From Nostoc sp. 'Peltigera membranacea cyanobiont' N6 (GTDB lineage: Bacteria; Cyanobacteriota; Cyanobacteriia; Cyanobacteriales; Nostocaceae), in assembly GCF_002949735.1 (NCBI RefSeq), contig NZ_CP026681.1, positions 6,138,501 to 6,202,500 of the forward strand: a DNA stretch of 64,000 nucleotides, given 5' to 3'. Numbering within the stretch: the stretch's first letter is position 1; the number at the start of each line of letters is the position of its first letter. The translations under genes and the position numbers were made by a program. Shown in pieces: positions 26,314 through 35,786 of the stretch. The notes beneath the pieces were generated by a model, which worked only from the letters and a program-made list of their open reading frames with translations, was not told where the DNA came from and searched no databases.

Positions 26314-27822
26314 GTGAATCTACCATTGATTATTCGTGCTGAAGAACACAGCGAGAAAATAGCCATTACTACAACGGATGGATCGTTTACCTATCGGGAT
26401 TTGCTCCACACTTCCAGTCAAATAGCAACAAATATTCTTCAAAATGCAGAAGATTTACAAGAGGAGCGAGTTGCCTTTCTCATCCCGCCTGGATTTGAGT
26501 ATGTAGCCACTCAATGGGGAATTTGGCGTGCTGGTGGCATAGCTGTACCTCTGTGTGTTTCCCACCCGCGCCCAGAATTGGAGTATGTAATTACCAATTC
26601 TGAAGCATCGATTATTGTTGCTCATCCCAATTTTGAAAGTATACTGCGATCGCTCGCCGAAGAACACAATTTGCGATTTATCCTCACCTCAGAAACACTC
26701 CCATCTCATGTTACTCGTCTCCCAGAGATTAATATAACTAGACGCGCCTTAATTCTCTACACTAGCGGTACAACAGGTAAACCCAAGGGTGTGGTTACAA
26801 CCCATCAAAATATTCAAGCGCAAGTGACTAGTTTGATCGCTGCTTGGGAATGGACATCTAGCGATTCTCCTGCGGAGACGCTGCGCGATCGCATTTTACA
26901 TATATTGCCACTACATCATATTCATGGAATTATTAACGTACTGACTTGTGCTTTATGGGCTGGGGCGGAGTGTCATCTGTTGAGCAAGTTTGATACCGAA
27001 ACCGTTTGGAGGCGAATTTGTGACGGTGACTTAACCCTATTTATGGCAGTACCAACGATTTATGTAAAGCTCATTGCTGCTTGGGAAAATGCCTCTAAAG
27101 AACGTCAAAAAACCATGTCAGAAGGCTGTGCTAAGATGCGTCTAATGGTTTCTGGTTCAGCAGCCTTACCAGTTCAAGTTTTAGAAAAATGGCAGAGTAT
27201 TAGCAGCCATTTTCTGCTTGAGCGATATGGGATGACGGAAATTGGCATGGCACTATCGAACCCTTTACACGGTGAACGATTGGCTGGATATGTAGGAAAG
27301 CCTCTACCTGAAGTTGAAGTCAGATTAGTAGATGAGAATGGGCACTTAGTCCCAGGCGGAACGCCAGGAGAAATCCAAGTTAGAGGGCCTGGAGTGTTTC
27401 TCGAATATTGGCAAAACCCTGAAGCAACCGCCAAAGCCTTCCAAGATGGCTGGTTCTGTACTGGAGATACCGCCGTAGTTGAGGATGAGAATTACCGTAT
27501 TCTGGGACGAATGAGTGTGGATATCATCAAAACCGGAGGGTATAAAGTTTCAGCTTTAGAAATTGAAGAAGTATTGCGATCGCATCCAGATATTCAAGAA
27601 TGTGCAGTGGTTGGGGTTGCAGATATAGAGTGGGGCGAACGGGTTTGCGCTGCATTAGTATTGCAAGGGTTACAACCTTTGACATTAGAATCTTTCAGGA
27701 GTTGGGCAAAAGAGCGATTGGCGGTTTATAAAGTGCCAACCCAAATTTTGATAGTTGAAGAATTACCGCGCAACGCTATGGGGAAAGTGACTAAGCCGAC
27801 AGTGGTTGAACTATTTTGCTGA
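26314..27822 (+). CDS. Acyl-CoA synthetase, malonyl-CoA-synthetase-like (MatB/ACSF3 group)
   Basis: 502 residues from GTG 26314. Adenylate-forming enzyme motifs: YTSGTTGKPKGV (P-loop), HILPLHHIHGI, SGSAALPVQV, ERYGMTEIGMALSNPL, DGWFCTGDTA and GYKVSALEIEE, ending with the catalytic lysine in PRNAMGKVTKP. The RYGMTEIGMALSNP and GYVGKPLPEVEVRLVDE segments match MatB/ACSF3 better than long-chain acyl-CoA ligases, so malonate or a similar short dicarboxylate is a plausible substrate. Lengths of MatB enzymes are also about 500. No decarboxylase or transporter for malonate is adjacent. Confidence 0.85.
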   Translation: MNLPLIIRAEEHSEKIAITTTDGSFTYRDLLHTSSQIATNILQNAEDLQEERVAFLIPPGFEYVATQWGIWRAGGIAVPLCVSHPRPELEYVITNSEASIIVAHPNFESILRSLAEEHNLRFILTSETLPSHVTRLPEINITRRALILYTSGTTGKPKGVVTTHQNIQAQVTSLIAAWEWTSSDSPAETLRDRILHILPLHHIHGIINVLTCALWAGAECHLLSKFDTETVWRRICDGDLTLFMAVPTIYVKLIAAWENASKERQKTMSEGCAKMRLMVSGSAALPVQVLEKWQSISSHFLLERYGMTEIGMALSNPLHGERLAGYVGKPLPEVEVRLVDENGHLVPGGTPGEIQVRGPGVFLEYWQNPEATAKAFQDGWFCTGDTAVVEDENYRILGRMSVDIIKTGGYKVSALEIEEVLRSHPDIQECAVVGVADIEWGERVCAALVLQGLQPLTLESFRSWAKERLAVYKVPTQILIVEELPRNAMGKVTKPTVVELFC

Positions 27823-27911
27823 TAGCGATCGTTAACATCTAAATTAGACCTAGAGTGTATGAATGAGGCTGCAAGAATGCTAGATGAATGCTAAAGGTTG
27901 TGGAAGGATTG

Positions 27912-28895
27912 TTACCAGTCTATTTCTATTGGTTCGTCCCGTTCTTGAAATACCGTGAGCGATCGCAAATTTGGGTCAGGTTGATCTACTAACTCGTTTT
28001 TAAGTAGTAGCTGTACATGTTCAGGTGGGTTATCTATTAACTGAATGTCATCATAAATCCTTCGATAATGTTTTAGCTTACCATCCAACTCATGATAAAT
28101 AGTTTCATCAAGTCCATCAAGAATGTCTATCTCTATTGGACGGATAAATTTTTTCCAATTCTCAAGAACTTTATGTGGTAAATCAGAGGCTCTATCTCCA
28201 TAACAACATACTAAGCCATCCCAAGGAGTCATGTATGGGCGTAAAACTTTAAAATTTGCTGGTTTTCTTTTCTTACTTTGTAAATAGCGAACTGCAAAAG
28301 CAGAGAGAATTGAACAACCATAGCTCTCCTGTACAGGATAGTAATTCGCATACCTCGAAGTAAATTGAGGTGAATTATTCCAGTTTGAGTAAAGGCAGTA
28401 CAAAGGAATAAGTCGAGATGAACTCTCTACAGCACGTTGTATGAGAATTTGACATTGAGATAGTGGATTATTCTTATTTTGGTAATGAAGATGCTCGAAA
28501 GAGTTTGTTTCAAAATCTATCACTTTAGCTTGCACTCGAAAACCTATCCATTTTTTACTAGAACCAGTAAACCACCACTCCCAATCAGCACCTTCTGACC
28601 CTTCTTGAGTTGTACTAAATGTGCGAGTGTAAATTTCAGACGAATGCCTAATTTTTAGCTCAAGAATATTTATATCTGTTAAAGTTTCTTCTCCAATCTG
28701 ACAATCGACAGAACGCCCTTTGGCGAGCATATCCCATGTTAAAAAGGAAAGGCTTCTGAAAGTATCACATAGAGTTGGACGCATATACAAAAAGATGTAA
28801 AAATGTAAAAATTGATTGGCAGCTTTAGTATTCCCTAGTTGGCAAAGCGATCGCTCAAGAACTTGATAAAATGGTTGGTGATTTCCGCTATCCAT
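27912..28895 (-). CDS. Unrecognised protein with DUF6615-like segment
   Basis: About 327 residues if started at ATG 28895; a TTG at 28919 adds eight residues and neither has a strong ribosome-binding site. The stretch EGADWEWWFTGSSKKWIGFRVQAKVIDF resembles the core of DUF6615, in which a conserved D/E-W-x-F and R-x-Q-A-K occur. That pattern recalls restriction-nuclease-like folds, but this is inference. Another Cys-rich part (YGCSILSAFAVRYLQSKKRKP) is not informative. It has no signal peptide. It lies between a malonyl-CoA-synthetase-like gene and the CBM20/SGNH/DUF1796 gene, both possibly unrelated. Confidence 0.55.
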   Translation of the reverse strand: MDSGNHQPFYQVLERSLCQLGNTKAANQFLHFYIFLYMRPTLCDTFRSLSFLTWDMLAKGRSVDCQIGEETLTDINILELKIRHSSEIYTRTFSTTQEGSEGADWEWWFTGSSKKWIGFRVQAKVIDFETNSFEHLHYQNKNNPLSQCQILIQRAVESSSRLIPLYCLYSNWNNSPQFTSRYANYYPVQESYGCSILSAFAVRYLQSKKRKPANFKVLRPYMTPWDGLVCCYGDRASDLPHKVLENWKKFIRPIEIDILDGLDETIYHELDGKLKHYRRIYDDIQLIDNPPEHVQLLLKNELVDQPDPNLRSLTVFQERDEPIEIDW

Positions 28896-29044
28896 GAGGC
28901 TATTGAGGAATGCCAGCAATTAAACTTTACCGTTATAACCAACTCACGGTAAGTTGAACAACTCAAACAACCCAGTCGCCGAAATAGCAAATGCGATCGC
29001 CGAAATGACAAATGCGTAGGCGTAGCCAGGCGCAGGCATTGCCC

Positions 29045-31297
29045 CTACCTAATTTCCCACCCCTTCGGTATTTTAGGTGGACACCAAAAGAGGTTTTTAC
29101 TAGACACCCCAAGGGATTCCAGAATTCCTCGCATGACTTCTGTGCAGTACATCCAGTGTCCCAAATTTTCATACATGCGATCGGGATTAAACTCGACATT
29201 GTAATGCAGCACATTGGGAAGGTCTAAAAACTCATCATCGCTTTGGGGAGAAAGAAGCAAGAGATGAAATGGCTTCCCGTGGCATTGTTTTTCTAGCTTG
29301 TTTACCAGATCGATCGCACCACCGCGATCGCTAATTCCTGTACGGACGAAAAGTACTTTGTCACAGTGTTGCAATGCGTACCAAAACCTTTCAGAACGTG
29401 CCGTGTAGCGAACGCGCATCCGTTCATGGACGGGAGACATATCGTTCGTGGGATCGTCTGTCTCCTCAACTTCATGGGCAAAGGATAAACCCGACCATTT
29501 ACCGTGGTAAATTCTACCTGCATCGGGGCTGTAATGCAGAAAAGCAGGATTCCACATATCATCAAAACCGTGTGCGATCGCATCTGCAACATCTGCAATA
29601 TTGGTGGTGCGCGTTAGATCGAAGGGAAAGGCGGGGCCATCGTACTCCATCTTATATAGCATCATGCGGACAGCACAGCGATCGCCAAGGGGAAGAATAG
29701 CCACACGGCTGATATCCGCTAATTTACATTTGTATTGGAAAAACACCGCAGACTTAGGTGGTGCTTTCACCCGGCTTTCTAGCCCATCCTTACCAATCAT
29801 CATGGTACGAAACGGGGCATCAGGATAAAGTGGATCTTCGTAGACACCTGATGGCATGGCTTTAAGTGCGTTGCAAACCTCCGTCCACATCGGCTGGATA
29901 TTGTACTCATTGTCTGATTCGTTGATTATCCAGAGGTGTTGTTTGTCCGCTTGCAAAATCCCCAGATGTCCGTCATAGAACAAAACTTGTGAGTTATTTG
30001 GCGAAAAGAGATTGAAGGCGGCGCTATATTCTAAGTCTGCACCAGGGAGAATATTTACTGTAGTTGCGATCGCGCCATCCTCTACAGCCAAGAAAGGGAT
30101 CATCCCCGTCTGGGTATTCTTCGCAATGTAAATACCTGATATCAATCCAGCCTTACTTTGCAGTGCAGTTTGTAGTTCCTGCCAATAGGGAGCGATGGTA
30201 TAGCTGTATTGTGATGGATTAACAATCCGTAAATGCTTTTCTTCAATACAGACAGAGATATGAAAGCCGGCATTGTCAAAGTAGATGGGAAATTCATTCG
30301 GTTGCCGGCAGCGTTGTTTTTCCTTTGCCAATTCGTCTTTGTCGATGTCGAATAGGTGCTGGTCGATCTGCTGAAACATCAGGCTGTGGCCGACAGTGTT
30401 CGGGTGAGCCGGATCGAAGGATATTCCTGCTTTCCATCGTCCTTGGCCATCATCCACAGCTGCCAACCAATCTAGTACAGTTACATCCCAACTTCGCATC
30501 CGCTTGTGTGTATCTCGAAGCAGCCAGTAATGTTCCAAAGAATAGTCACCATTGGGATAGACACTGCCCAGAATCGGAATTGCTCCAATATCGCGCGTAA
30601 TTTTCACCAGCTGCTGCAAGCCACTTTCAAACCGCCGTTGTACTGTGCGGCGTTCGTTAGGGGGACAGTAGGCTAACCCTTCGTTGCCCAGAGACAAAGC
30701 AATGATTACAATATCCGGTTGTTCTGGGGTGACAACTGAGCCAAATCGAGCGATGGTTCTGCTGACATTCGCCCCCACTTCCGACACATTCACGAGTTGA
30801 TGCCCATATTTTTGCTGTAAAGCCTCTGCCAACAACCAGACCCAACCTTTCAAAAACCAAGCTTTATGACCTAATGCGACGGAACTACCAATGACCACAA
30901 TTTTGAGTCTGTCAGCCCCTTCTTCCACGGGCATCTTGACAGCCGATTTCTCAATGTATCCAAATGGGTAAGGCTGTAAATAACCGAATGCACCATCATC
31001 CACAATAATCGTGCTGGAACGATCTTTAGAGTCAATAGGTATCCATCGATTTGTATCTAATAAGCTCTCCCATTGGGCGTTGCCGTTGGCATCGAGTAGC
31101 ACATACTTGTATTCAACTCTCTGCTGACCGCCTGACTCTTGAATGTCAATATCTGCCCACCATAAAGGATAGCGATCGCCACTTGTCCGCAGGTGGACAC
31201 ATTTGTTGATGTCCCACACTCCCAACTCTGGAGTAGAACCGACGACACTTATGGATTCACCTGTTTGCGTGTATGCAGTTATCTGGAATCGATACAT
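29045..31297 (-). CDS. Three-domain protein: CBM20 starch-binding, SGNH hydrolase, DUF1796 cysteine-peptidase-like
   Basis: 750 residues from ATG 31297 (AGGA is correctly spaced for it; an ATG three codons earlier, at 31306, overlaps that site). Residue numbers count from that earlier ATG. Residues about 5-105 look like a CBM20 starch-binding domain (GSTPELGVWDINKCVHL, VEYKYVLLDANG). About 135-320 is an SGNH/GDSL hydrolase with GSS at 140-142, LGNEG and DPAHPN for the Asp/His pair. About 340-500 is a linker with two related halves (IVNPSQYSYTIAPYWQEL... and IINESDNEYNIQPMWTEV...). About 534-745 is DUF1796 with LPLGDRCAVRMML (candidate Cys544). No signal peptide is visible, so an intracellular glycogen-associated role is possible. 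Confidence 0.75.
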   Translation of the reverse strand: MYRFQITAYTQTGESISVVGSTPELGVWDINKCVHLRTSGDRYPLWWADIDIQESGGQQRVEYKYVLLDANGNAQWESLLDTNRWIPIDSKDRSSTIIVDDGAFGYLQPYPFGYIEKSAVKMPVEEGADRLKIVVIGSSVALGHKAWFLKGWVWLLAEALQQKYGHQLVNVSEVGANVSRTIARFGSVVTPEQPDIVIIALSLGNEGLAYCPPNERRTVQRRFESGLQQLVKITRDIGAIPILGSVYPNGDYSLEHYWLLRDTHKRMRSWDVTVLDWLAAVDDGQGRWKAGISFDPAHPNTVGHSLMFQQIDQHLFDIDKDELAKEKQRCRQPNEFPIYFDNAGFHISVCIEEKHLRIVNPSQYSYTIAPYWQELQTALQSKAGLISGIYIAKNTQTGMIPFLAVEDGAIATTVNILPGADLEYSAAFNLFSPNNSQVLFYDGHLGILQADKQHLWIINESDNEYNIQPMWTEVCNALKAMPSGVYEDPLYPDAPFRTMMIGKDGLESRVKAPPKSAVFFQYKCKLADISRVAILPLGDRCAVRMMLYKMEYDGPAFPFDLTRTTNIADVADAIAHGFDDMWNPAFLHYSPDAGRIYHGKWSGLSFAHEVEETDDPTNDMSPVHERMRVRYTARSERFWYALQHCDKVLFVRTGISDRGGAIDLVNKLEKQCHGKPFHLLLLSPQSDDEFLDLPNVLHYNVEFNPDRMYENLGHWMYCTEVMRGILESLGVSSKNLFWCPPKIPKGWEIR

Positions 31298-31597
31298 AAA
31301 TTTCATCCTGATTTAATGAGTACGAAACCAGACAAGAAGGCTGAATCCTTAAATCTGCTTTGATAATATTACGTAAAATTCTCAAAAGTCCGATATTAAT
31401 ATTGCTAGGTACACTGAAGCTGTGATTTTTTATAGAGGATTTAATACTGATTAAGTAAAAGATATTGCATTACAAGTTGTAGTACAACTAAGAATAAGCC
31501 AACAAAAGAATAAGTTTAAGTTAAATTTTTCCTTCAATTGCACTAAAACACGTAAGTACTTAGTAGCAAATATTATGTATTTTCCCTCGCCATTGAT

Positions 31598-32704
31598 TTA
31601 CCGCAGGCGATCGCAAAAAAACGGACGAAATAACTCACAGGCAAGCCTTGCCTTCATATCATGGAAATGCACTAATCCCATTTTGTGCAACTGGGAGGCT
31701 TGCACAGCCTCGCAATCTACAGGACTTGATTGCCTGACAATTTCTGTAAACGATCGCAATAAATCGGGATAGCGTTGCAGGTTCCACCATTGTTGTTCTA
31801 GATGGTCTGCATAGATGGCGGCGGCGATCGCAGAATTTTCTAACAGTTCTTCTAGGGTTATTGTCTGCTGTTGTAGACAAAAAAATGCTAACTGTAACCT
31901 ATAGGGATGTCCCCCTAACAGAGCGATTAGACGCTGGGTTTGTGGTGCGGCGATCTCTTGTTCGTACCGATATGCTAAATCCTGCACCTGAGCAGGTGTA
32001 AACTCAGGTAACTCAATCATCAGCCCAGTATTCAAGAGAGAGAGAGCGATTGAGGGAGGCATCAGGATTTCAGTAGAATGAATCGTCACCAGTCGCAGCT
32101 TGTGCCAAGGATTAATGTCTGCATTGTCTTCTTTGGCTTGCTCCGACCAAGTTCGCAGAAGTTGGAGAAATTCACTGGCAATGTCGGAGTAGGCAAAAAG
32201 TTGGTTGAGTTCATCGATCGCAATGACTAATGGGGAATTCTCCCTTGAAGAGACTCCTCGATCGAGGTTGGTTAAGATGACATCCTGGAAATAATCAGTA
32301 GCATTTGATTTGCTACCCAAGGAGTTATCCCAAAAATTAGCAATCTCATTTGGCAAGTCTAACTGCTTGCTGACTCTGGCACAGAACCATTTTAGGAAGC
32401 GATCTAGGTTTTGTAAAATCTCGTCATTGGCAAGTTGCAAGTTCACAGAAACAGTGCGATCGCCAATAGTTTCAGAATAAGCCAGGATGCGGGTCATTAG
32501 GGAGGTTTTGCCCATTTGCTTGGGGGCGCGGATGTTGAGTAGCGCACCGGGTTGCTGGATGGCTTCGTAACAGAGAGATTCGAGGATGGGACGGTCAATG
32601 TACAAGACTGAATCCAGGGACATCTGTCCTCCTGGTGTAGTTGGGAAACGAGGGTACAGATTGTCTGGCGTTCGGCTCTGCCGTCCCTTCGGGAATCGTT
32701 CCAT
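31598..32704 (-). CDS. AAA-like (AAA_35) ATPase, probably missing its N-terminal partner domain
   Basis: 368 residues from ATG 32704; the frame is open to 32839 from a TTG. The core GGQMSLDSVLYIDRPILESL and ALLNIRAPKQMGKTSLMTRI (Walker A), with VIAIDELNQLF (Walker B), is the cyanobacterial AAA-like domain usually preceded by a longer effector or helix-turn-helix region. Here the preceding sequence (ERFPKGRQSRTPDN) is encoded by a dispersed repeat, so the upstream part of an originally longer gene appears replaced. The C-terminus (ELFRPFFCDRLR) is the usual end of this domain. Related proteins are linked to signalling or conflict systems, but a specific role is unknown. Confidence 0.7.
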   Translation of the reverse strand: MERFPKGRQSRTPDNLYPRFPTTPGGQMSLDSVLYIDRPILESLCYEAIQQPGALLNIRAPKQMGKTSLMTRILAYSETIGDRTVSVNLQLANDEILQNLDRFLKWFCARVSKQLDLPNEIANFWDNSLGSKSNATDYFQDVILTNLDRGVSSRENSPLVIAIDELNQLFAYSDIASEFLQLLRTWSEQAKEDNADINPWHKLRLVTIHSTEILMPPSIALSLLNTGLMIELPEFTPAQVQDLAYRYEQEIAAPQTQRLIALLGGHPYRLQLAFFCLQQQTITLEELLENSAIAAAIYADHLEQQWWNLQRYPDLLRSFTEIVRQSSPVDCEAVQASQLHKMGLVHFHDMKARLACELFRPFFCDRLR

Positions 32705-33372
32705 TTTGTGCTTTTGCCCTACATTGCTGGGAGAATAGCATACTGGTTCAATGCGATCGCAATACCTTTTAGTTAAGGTTTTTGAAGTAAATTTTACTCC
32801 TGAAATTTCAGGGATTTCAGCCCTATGTTTGAAGACCAATACTACTTATCCGAAAATTATTGGGTTGAAACCCGATGATATAAAGGAGTTTCAGAGTTTT
32901 ATATCCGATTGAATTTCTATAAGGGGGTATTAATGCCCCCAATTTCAAACTGACGACAAACAATTCTTAGAATGCTATCAGCGCTATATAAGCATAAATA
33001 GTTATTTGGAAGCATCAGTTAAATTATTGAAAGCAAATTGTGATAAATAAACTTATTGCTCATCGTTTCAAGAGAGTTAAAATGCCTATTCCAAAATCAG
33101 TTTTATTACTACTCAACTGAAATGTGCCTGAACATGAGTATCAGAAAAACATAAATAAATACTAATATCTTTGATAGTTATATATGAATTAATAGTTAAA
33201 TAATCTTAGGAGAAATAAAAATACCTGGATCTAAATCGGCAGTGGTACTTGCTGGATAGACTGATGCAGATCCTCTCTAAACCTAGAATAACAATCTTTT
33301 AGCTGGCACTGGCAGGCATTCTAAGTCGGTGGCTCCCCAGCAACCTTGCGCTTGAACATGAAGGAAGCAACA
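32705..33372. other. Intergenic region upstream of heme oxygenase
   Basis: About 670 bases. The first 135 can be read as an extension of the ATPase frame, but no conserved residues were noted there. The rest is AT-rich with no gene. Promoter elements for heme oxygenase are probably here, but no site for a known regulator was identified. Confidence 0.4.
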
Positions 33373-34089
33373 ATGAGTAGCAATCTCGCCATCAAACTGC
33401 GTTCTGGAACTCAACAAGCCCACGCATCAGCAGAAAATGTGGGATTTATGAAATGTTTTTTGCAAGGAGTTGTAGATAGAGACTGCTTCGCCAAATTTTT
33501 AAGCAACTTGTATTATGTCTACAGCGAACTAGAAGCGGCATTAGATAGCCATCTAAAGCATCCTGTGATTAGTGCAGTTTACTTTCCTGAACTTAATCGC
33601 CAATCCTCGCTCGAAAAAGATATGGTGTTCTATTATGGGGATAATTGGAGGGAGCAAATTACACCCTCATCCGCTACCCAAAAGTACATTGACCGCATTC
33701 GGGAAATTTCTGCTAGTGAACCAGCCTTATTGCTAGGTCATACCTACACTCGCTACATGGGCGATCTTTCTGGGGGTCAAATGCTACAAAAAGTTGCTCA
33801 GTCAGCCCTAAAGCTTTCTGGCTACCAAGGCACGTCCTTTTACAATTTTGAGCAAATTCCTGACAAAAAGGCATTTAAGGATAAGTATCGTCAGGCATTA
33901 AATGCATTACCCGTTGATGATATAACAGCAGAACGGATTGTTGCAGAAGCTAATAATGCCTTTGGGTTCAATTTGCAGATGGCTCAAGAGTTAGAGAGAA
34001 GTTTAATTAAAGCACTCGGCCAAGTCCTGTTTAATAGTCTAACTCGTTCTCAAAATTCAGGTAGCACTGAAATAGCTGCGGCTAATTAA
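33373..34089 (+). CDS. ho: Heme oxygenase
   Basis: 238 residues from ATG 33373; AAGGA lies about seven bases upstream, so the two earlier in-frame ATGs are ignored. Signature residues: proximal heme ligand His in TQQAHASAENVGFM (His17), the distal helix LLGHTYTRYMGDLSGGQMLQK, and FYNFEQIPDKKAFKDKYR. It cleaves heme with reduced ferredoxin and O2 to biliverdin IX-alpha, CO and iron, feeding phycobilin synthesis. The next gene is an oxygen-independent coproporphyrinogen oxidase, so this may be the second, low-oxygen isoform rather than the housekeeping HO1. That assignment is inferred from context, not from sequence. Confidence 0.92.
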   Translation: MSSNLAIKLRSGTQQAHASAENVGFMKCFLQGVVDRDCFAKFLSNLYYVYSELEAALDSHLKHPVISAVYFPELNRQSSLEKDMVFYYGDNWREQITPSSATQKYIDRIREISASEPALLLGHTYTRYMGDLSGGQMLQKVAQSALKLSGYQGTSFYNFEQIPDKKAFKDKYRQALNALPVDDITAERIVAEANNAFGFNLQMAQELERSLIKALGQVLFNSLTRSQNSGSTEIAAAN

Positions 34090-34090
34090 G

Positions 34091-34214
34091 TTTGTCATTG
34101 GTCATTTGTCATTGGTCATTGGTCATTTGTCATTGGTCATTGGTCATTGGTCATTGGTCATTTGTCATTGGTCATTGGTCATTTGTCATTTGTCATTAGT
34201 CATTTGTCATTGGG
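34091..34214. repeat. Tandem TTGGTCA/TTTGTCA heptamer repeats
   Basis: About 17 alternating copies of the 7-base units TTGGTCA and TTTGTCA fill the space after heme oxygenase. This is a classic short tandemly repeated repetitive (STRR) sequence of heterocystous cyanobacteria, not a CRISPR. The same unit appears at 38021-38040 at the start of the acetyltransferase gene. Confidence 0.85.
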
Positions 34215-34229
34215 CGTTAGTTATTTCCC

Positions 34230-34277
34230 TAACTCCTAACTCCTAACTCCTAACTCCTAACTCCTAACTCCTAACTT
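34230..34277. repeat. Tandem TAACTCC heptamer repeats
   Basis: About seven copies of TAACTCC directly precede the hemN ribosome-binding site (GGAAAG at 34299-34304). This is a second STRR unit next to the TTGGTCA array, so the ho-hemN spacer is mostly repeat. Confidence 0.85.
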
Positions 34278-34311
34278 CCTACTCCCCATACATTCATTGG
34301 AAAGCAACTCA

Positions 34312-35694
34312 ATGGTTTTTCTATTACCTGGTGTCAAGTTTGATCTGGATCTGATTCAAAAGTACGACACTCGCGCACCTAGATATACCAGTTACCCGCC
34401 CGCTACAGAGTTAAGCGAAACATTTACTGAAACTGATTTTAAGGCCGCGATCGCAGCATCGAATCAACGCCAAACTCCTATGAGTTTATATTTCCACATC
34501 CCCTTTTGCCAAAGTGCTTGCTACTTCTGCGGCTGTAACACGGTAATTTCCAACAACAAGAATATTGCTAAACCTTACGTAGAGTCTTTGGTTCAAGACA
34601 TCAAAAACACCGCAGCTTTAATCGATCCAGACAGAAAAGTGTTGCAAATCCATTGGGGAGGCGGTACACCTAATTACTTGGAGCATCACCAAGTAGAATT
34701 TTTATGGAAAAACATCAATCGCTATTTCAACATCGATCCCCAAGCAGAAATCTCAATTGAAATTAATCCTCGCTATATCGATAAAAACTACATCTTCTTT
34801 CTGAGAGAGATTGGATTTAACCGCATTAGTTTCGGCATTCAGGATTTTAATCACCAAGTTCAAGTAGCTGTAAATCGTGTCCAGCCAGAAGAAATGCTCT
34901 TTGATGTCATGAGTTGGGTCAAAGAAGCTAAGTTTGAAAGTGTGAATGTAGACCTAATTTATGGTTTACCTTATCAAACCCGCGAAACATTTCAAGAAAC
35001 GCTGAAAAAAACAATTGAATTAGATCCTGACCGAATTGTTGTCTTTAATTTTGCCTATGTTCCGTGGCTCAAACCGACACAAAAAAATATTCCTCAAGAA
35101 GCGCTCCCCCCAGCCGAGGAAAAGTTAGAGATTCTGAAAATGACTATTGAAGAATTGACGAATAACCAATATCTATTTATTGGGATGGATCACTTCGCCA
35201 AAACTAATGATGAACTAGCGATCGCTCAACGGAATGGCACTCTAAAACGCAATTTTCAGGGCTACACTACCCACGCGGAGACAGAGTTATTTGGCTTTGG
35301 TTCTACATCCATCACTATGCTAGAAGATGCTTATGCTCAAAATCACAAGGAATTGAAGGATTATTATCAGACAATTGCATCGGGTAATTTACCTGTTAGC
35401 AAAGGTGTCAAGCTGACTCAAAATGATATTATCAGGCGGGATGTTATCATGGGTATTATGTCTCACTTCCAGTTGCATAAGCAAGAGATTGAAAACAAAT
35501 ATCAGATCGATTTTGATGAATATTTCTCTGATGAACTAGAGGCGTTAAAACCATTAGAAGCTGATGGTCTAGTCAGTTTATCAAAAAATCAGATCCAGAT
35601 TACAGACATCGGGAGATTACTAGTCAGAAATATTGCTGTTATATTTGATACTCACACTAAAATGCGAGAGACAAAATTCTCCCGTGCTATTTAA
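34312..35694 (+). CDS. hemN: Oxygen-independent coproporphyrinogen III oxidase (radical SAM)
   Basis: 460 residues from ATG 34312. Radical SAM cluster C66-x3-C70-x2-C73 (CQSACYFCGC), then HWGGGTPNYL, ISIEINPRY, RISFGIQDF, NVDLIYGLPYQT and YTTHAETELFGFGSTSI. These are the HemN markers that distinguish it from HemW (which has a heme-binding motif instead). It decarboxylates coproporphyrinogen III to protoporphyrinogen IX without O2, replacing HemF in microoxic conditions. It lies about 220 bp after heme oxygenase, the spacer being only STRR repeats, so one transcript is likely. ho-hemN pairs in cyanobacteria are controlled by the O2-responsive MarR-type ChlR, which is not encoded here. Confidence 0.93.
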   Translation: MVFLLPGVKFDLDLIQKYDTRAPRYTSYPPATELSETFTETDFKAAIAASNQRQTPMSLYFHIPFCQSACYFCGCNTVISNNKNIAKPYVESLVQDIKNTAALIDPDRKVLQIHWGGGTPNYLEHHQVEFLWKNINRYFNIDPQAEISIEINPRYIDKNYIFFLREIGFNRISFGIQDFNHQVQVAVNRVQPEEMLFDVMSWVKEAKFESVNVDLIYGLPYQTRETFQETLKKTIELDPDRIVVFNFAYVPWLKPTQKNIPQEALPPAEEKLEILKMTIEELTNNQYLFIGMDHFAKTNDELAIAQRNGTLKRNFQGYTTHAETELFGFGSTSITMLEDAYAQNHKELKDYYQTIASGNLPVSKGVKLTQNDIIRRDVIMGIMSHFQLHKQEIENKYQIDFDEYFSDELEALKPLEADGLVSLSKNQIQITDIGRLLVRNIAVIFDTHTKMRETKFSRAI

Positions 35695-35786
35695 AACAGT
35701 CGTTGATTCTGCCTAACCCTTCTTAAAAAGAGGTATTGAAGGGATCTTCCAAGGCAAAACATCACTAAATGAACTGTATTGAGCTA

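Noticed and set aside
29301..30860. Short frames opposite or inside the CBM20/SGNH/DUF1796 gene
   Set aside because: All are shadow frames of one continuous 750-residue protein with domain homology throughout.
34091..34277. Regular repeats considered as a CRISPR array
   Set aside because: The units are only 7 bases and contiguous with no unique spacers; no cas genes nearby.
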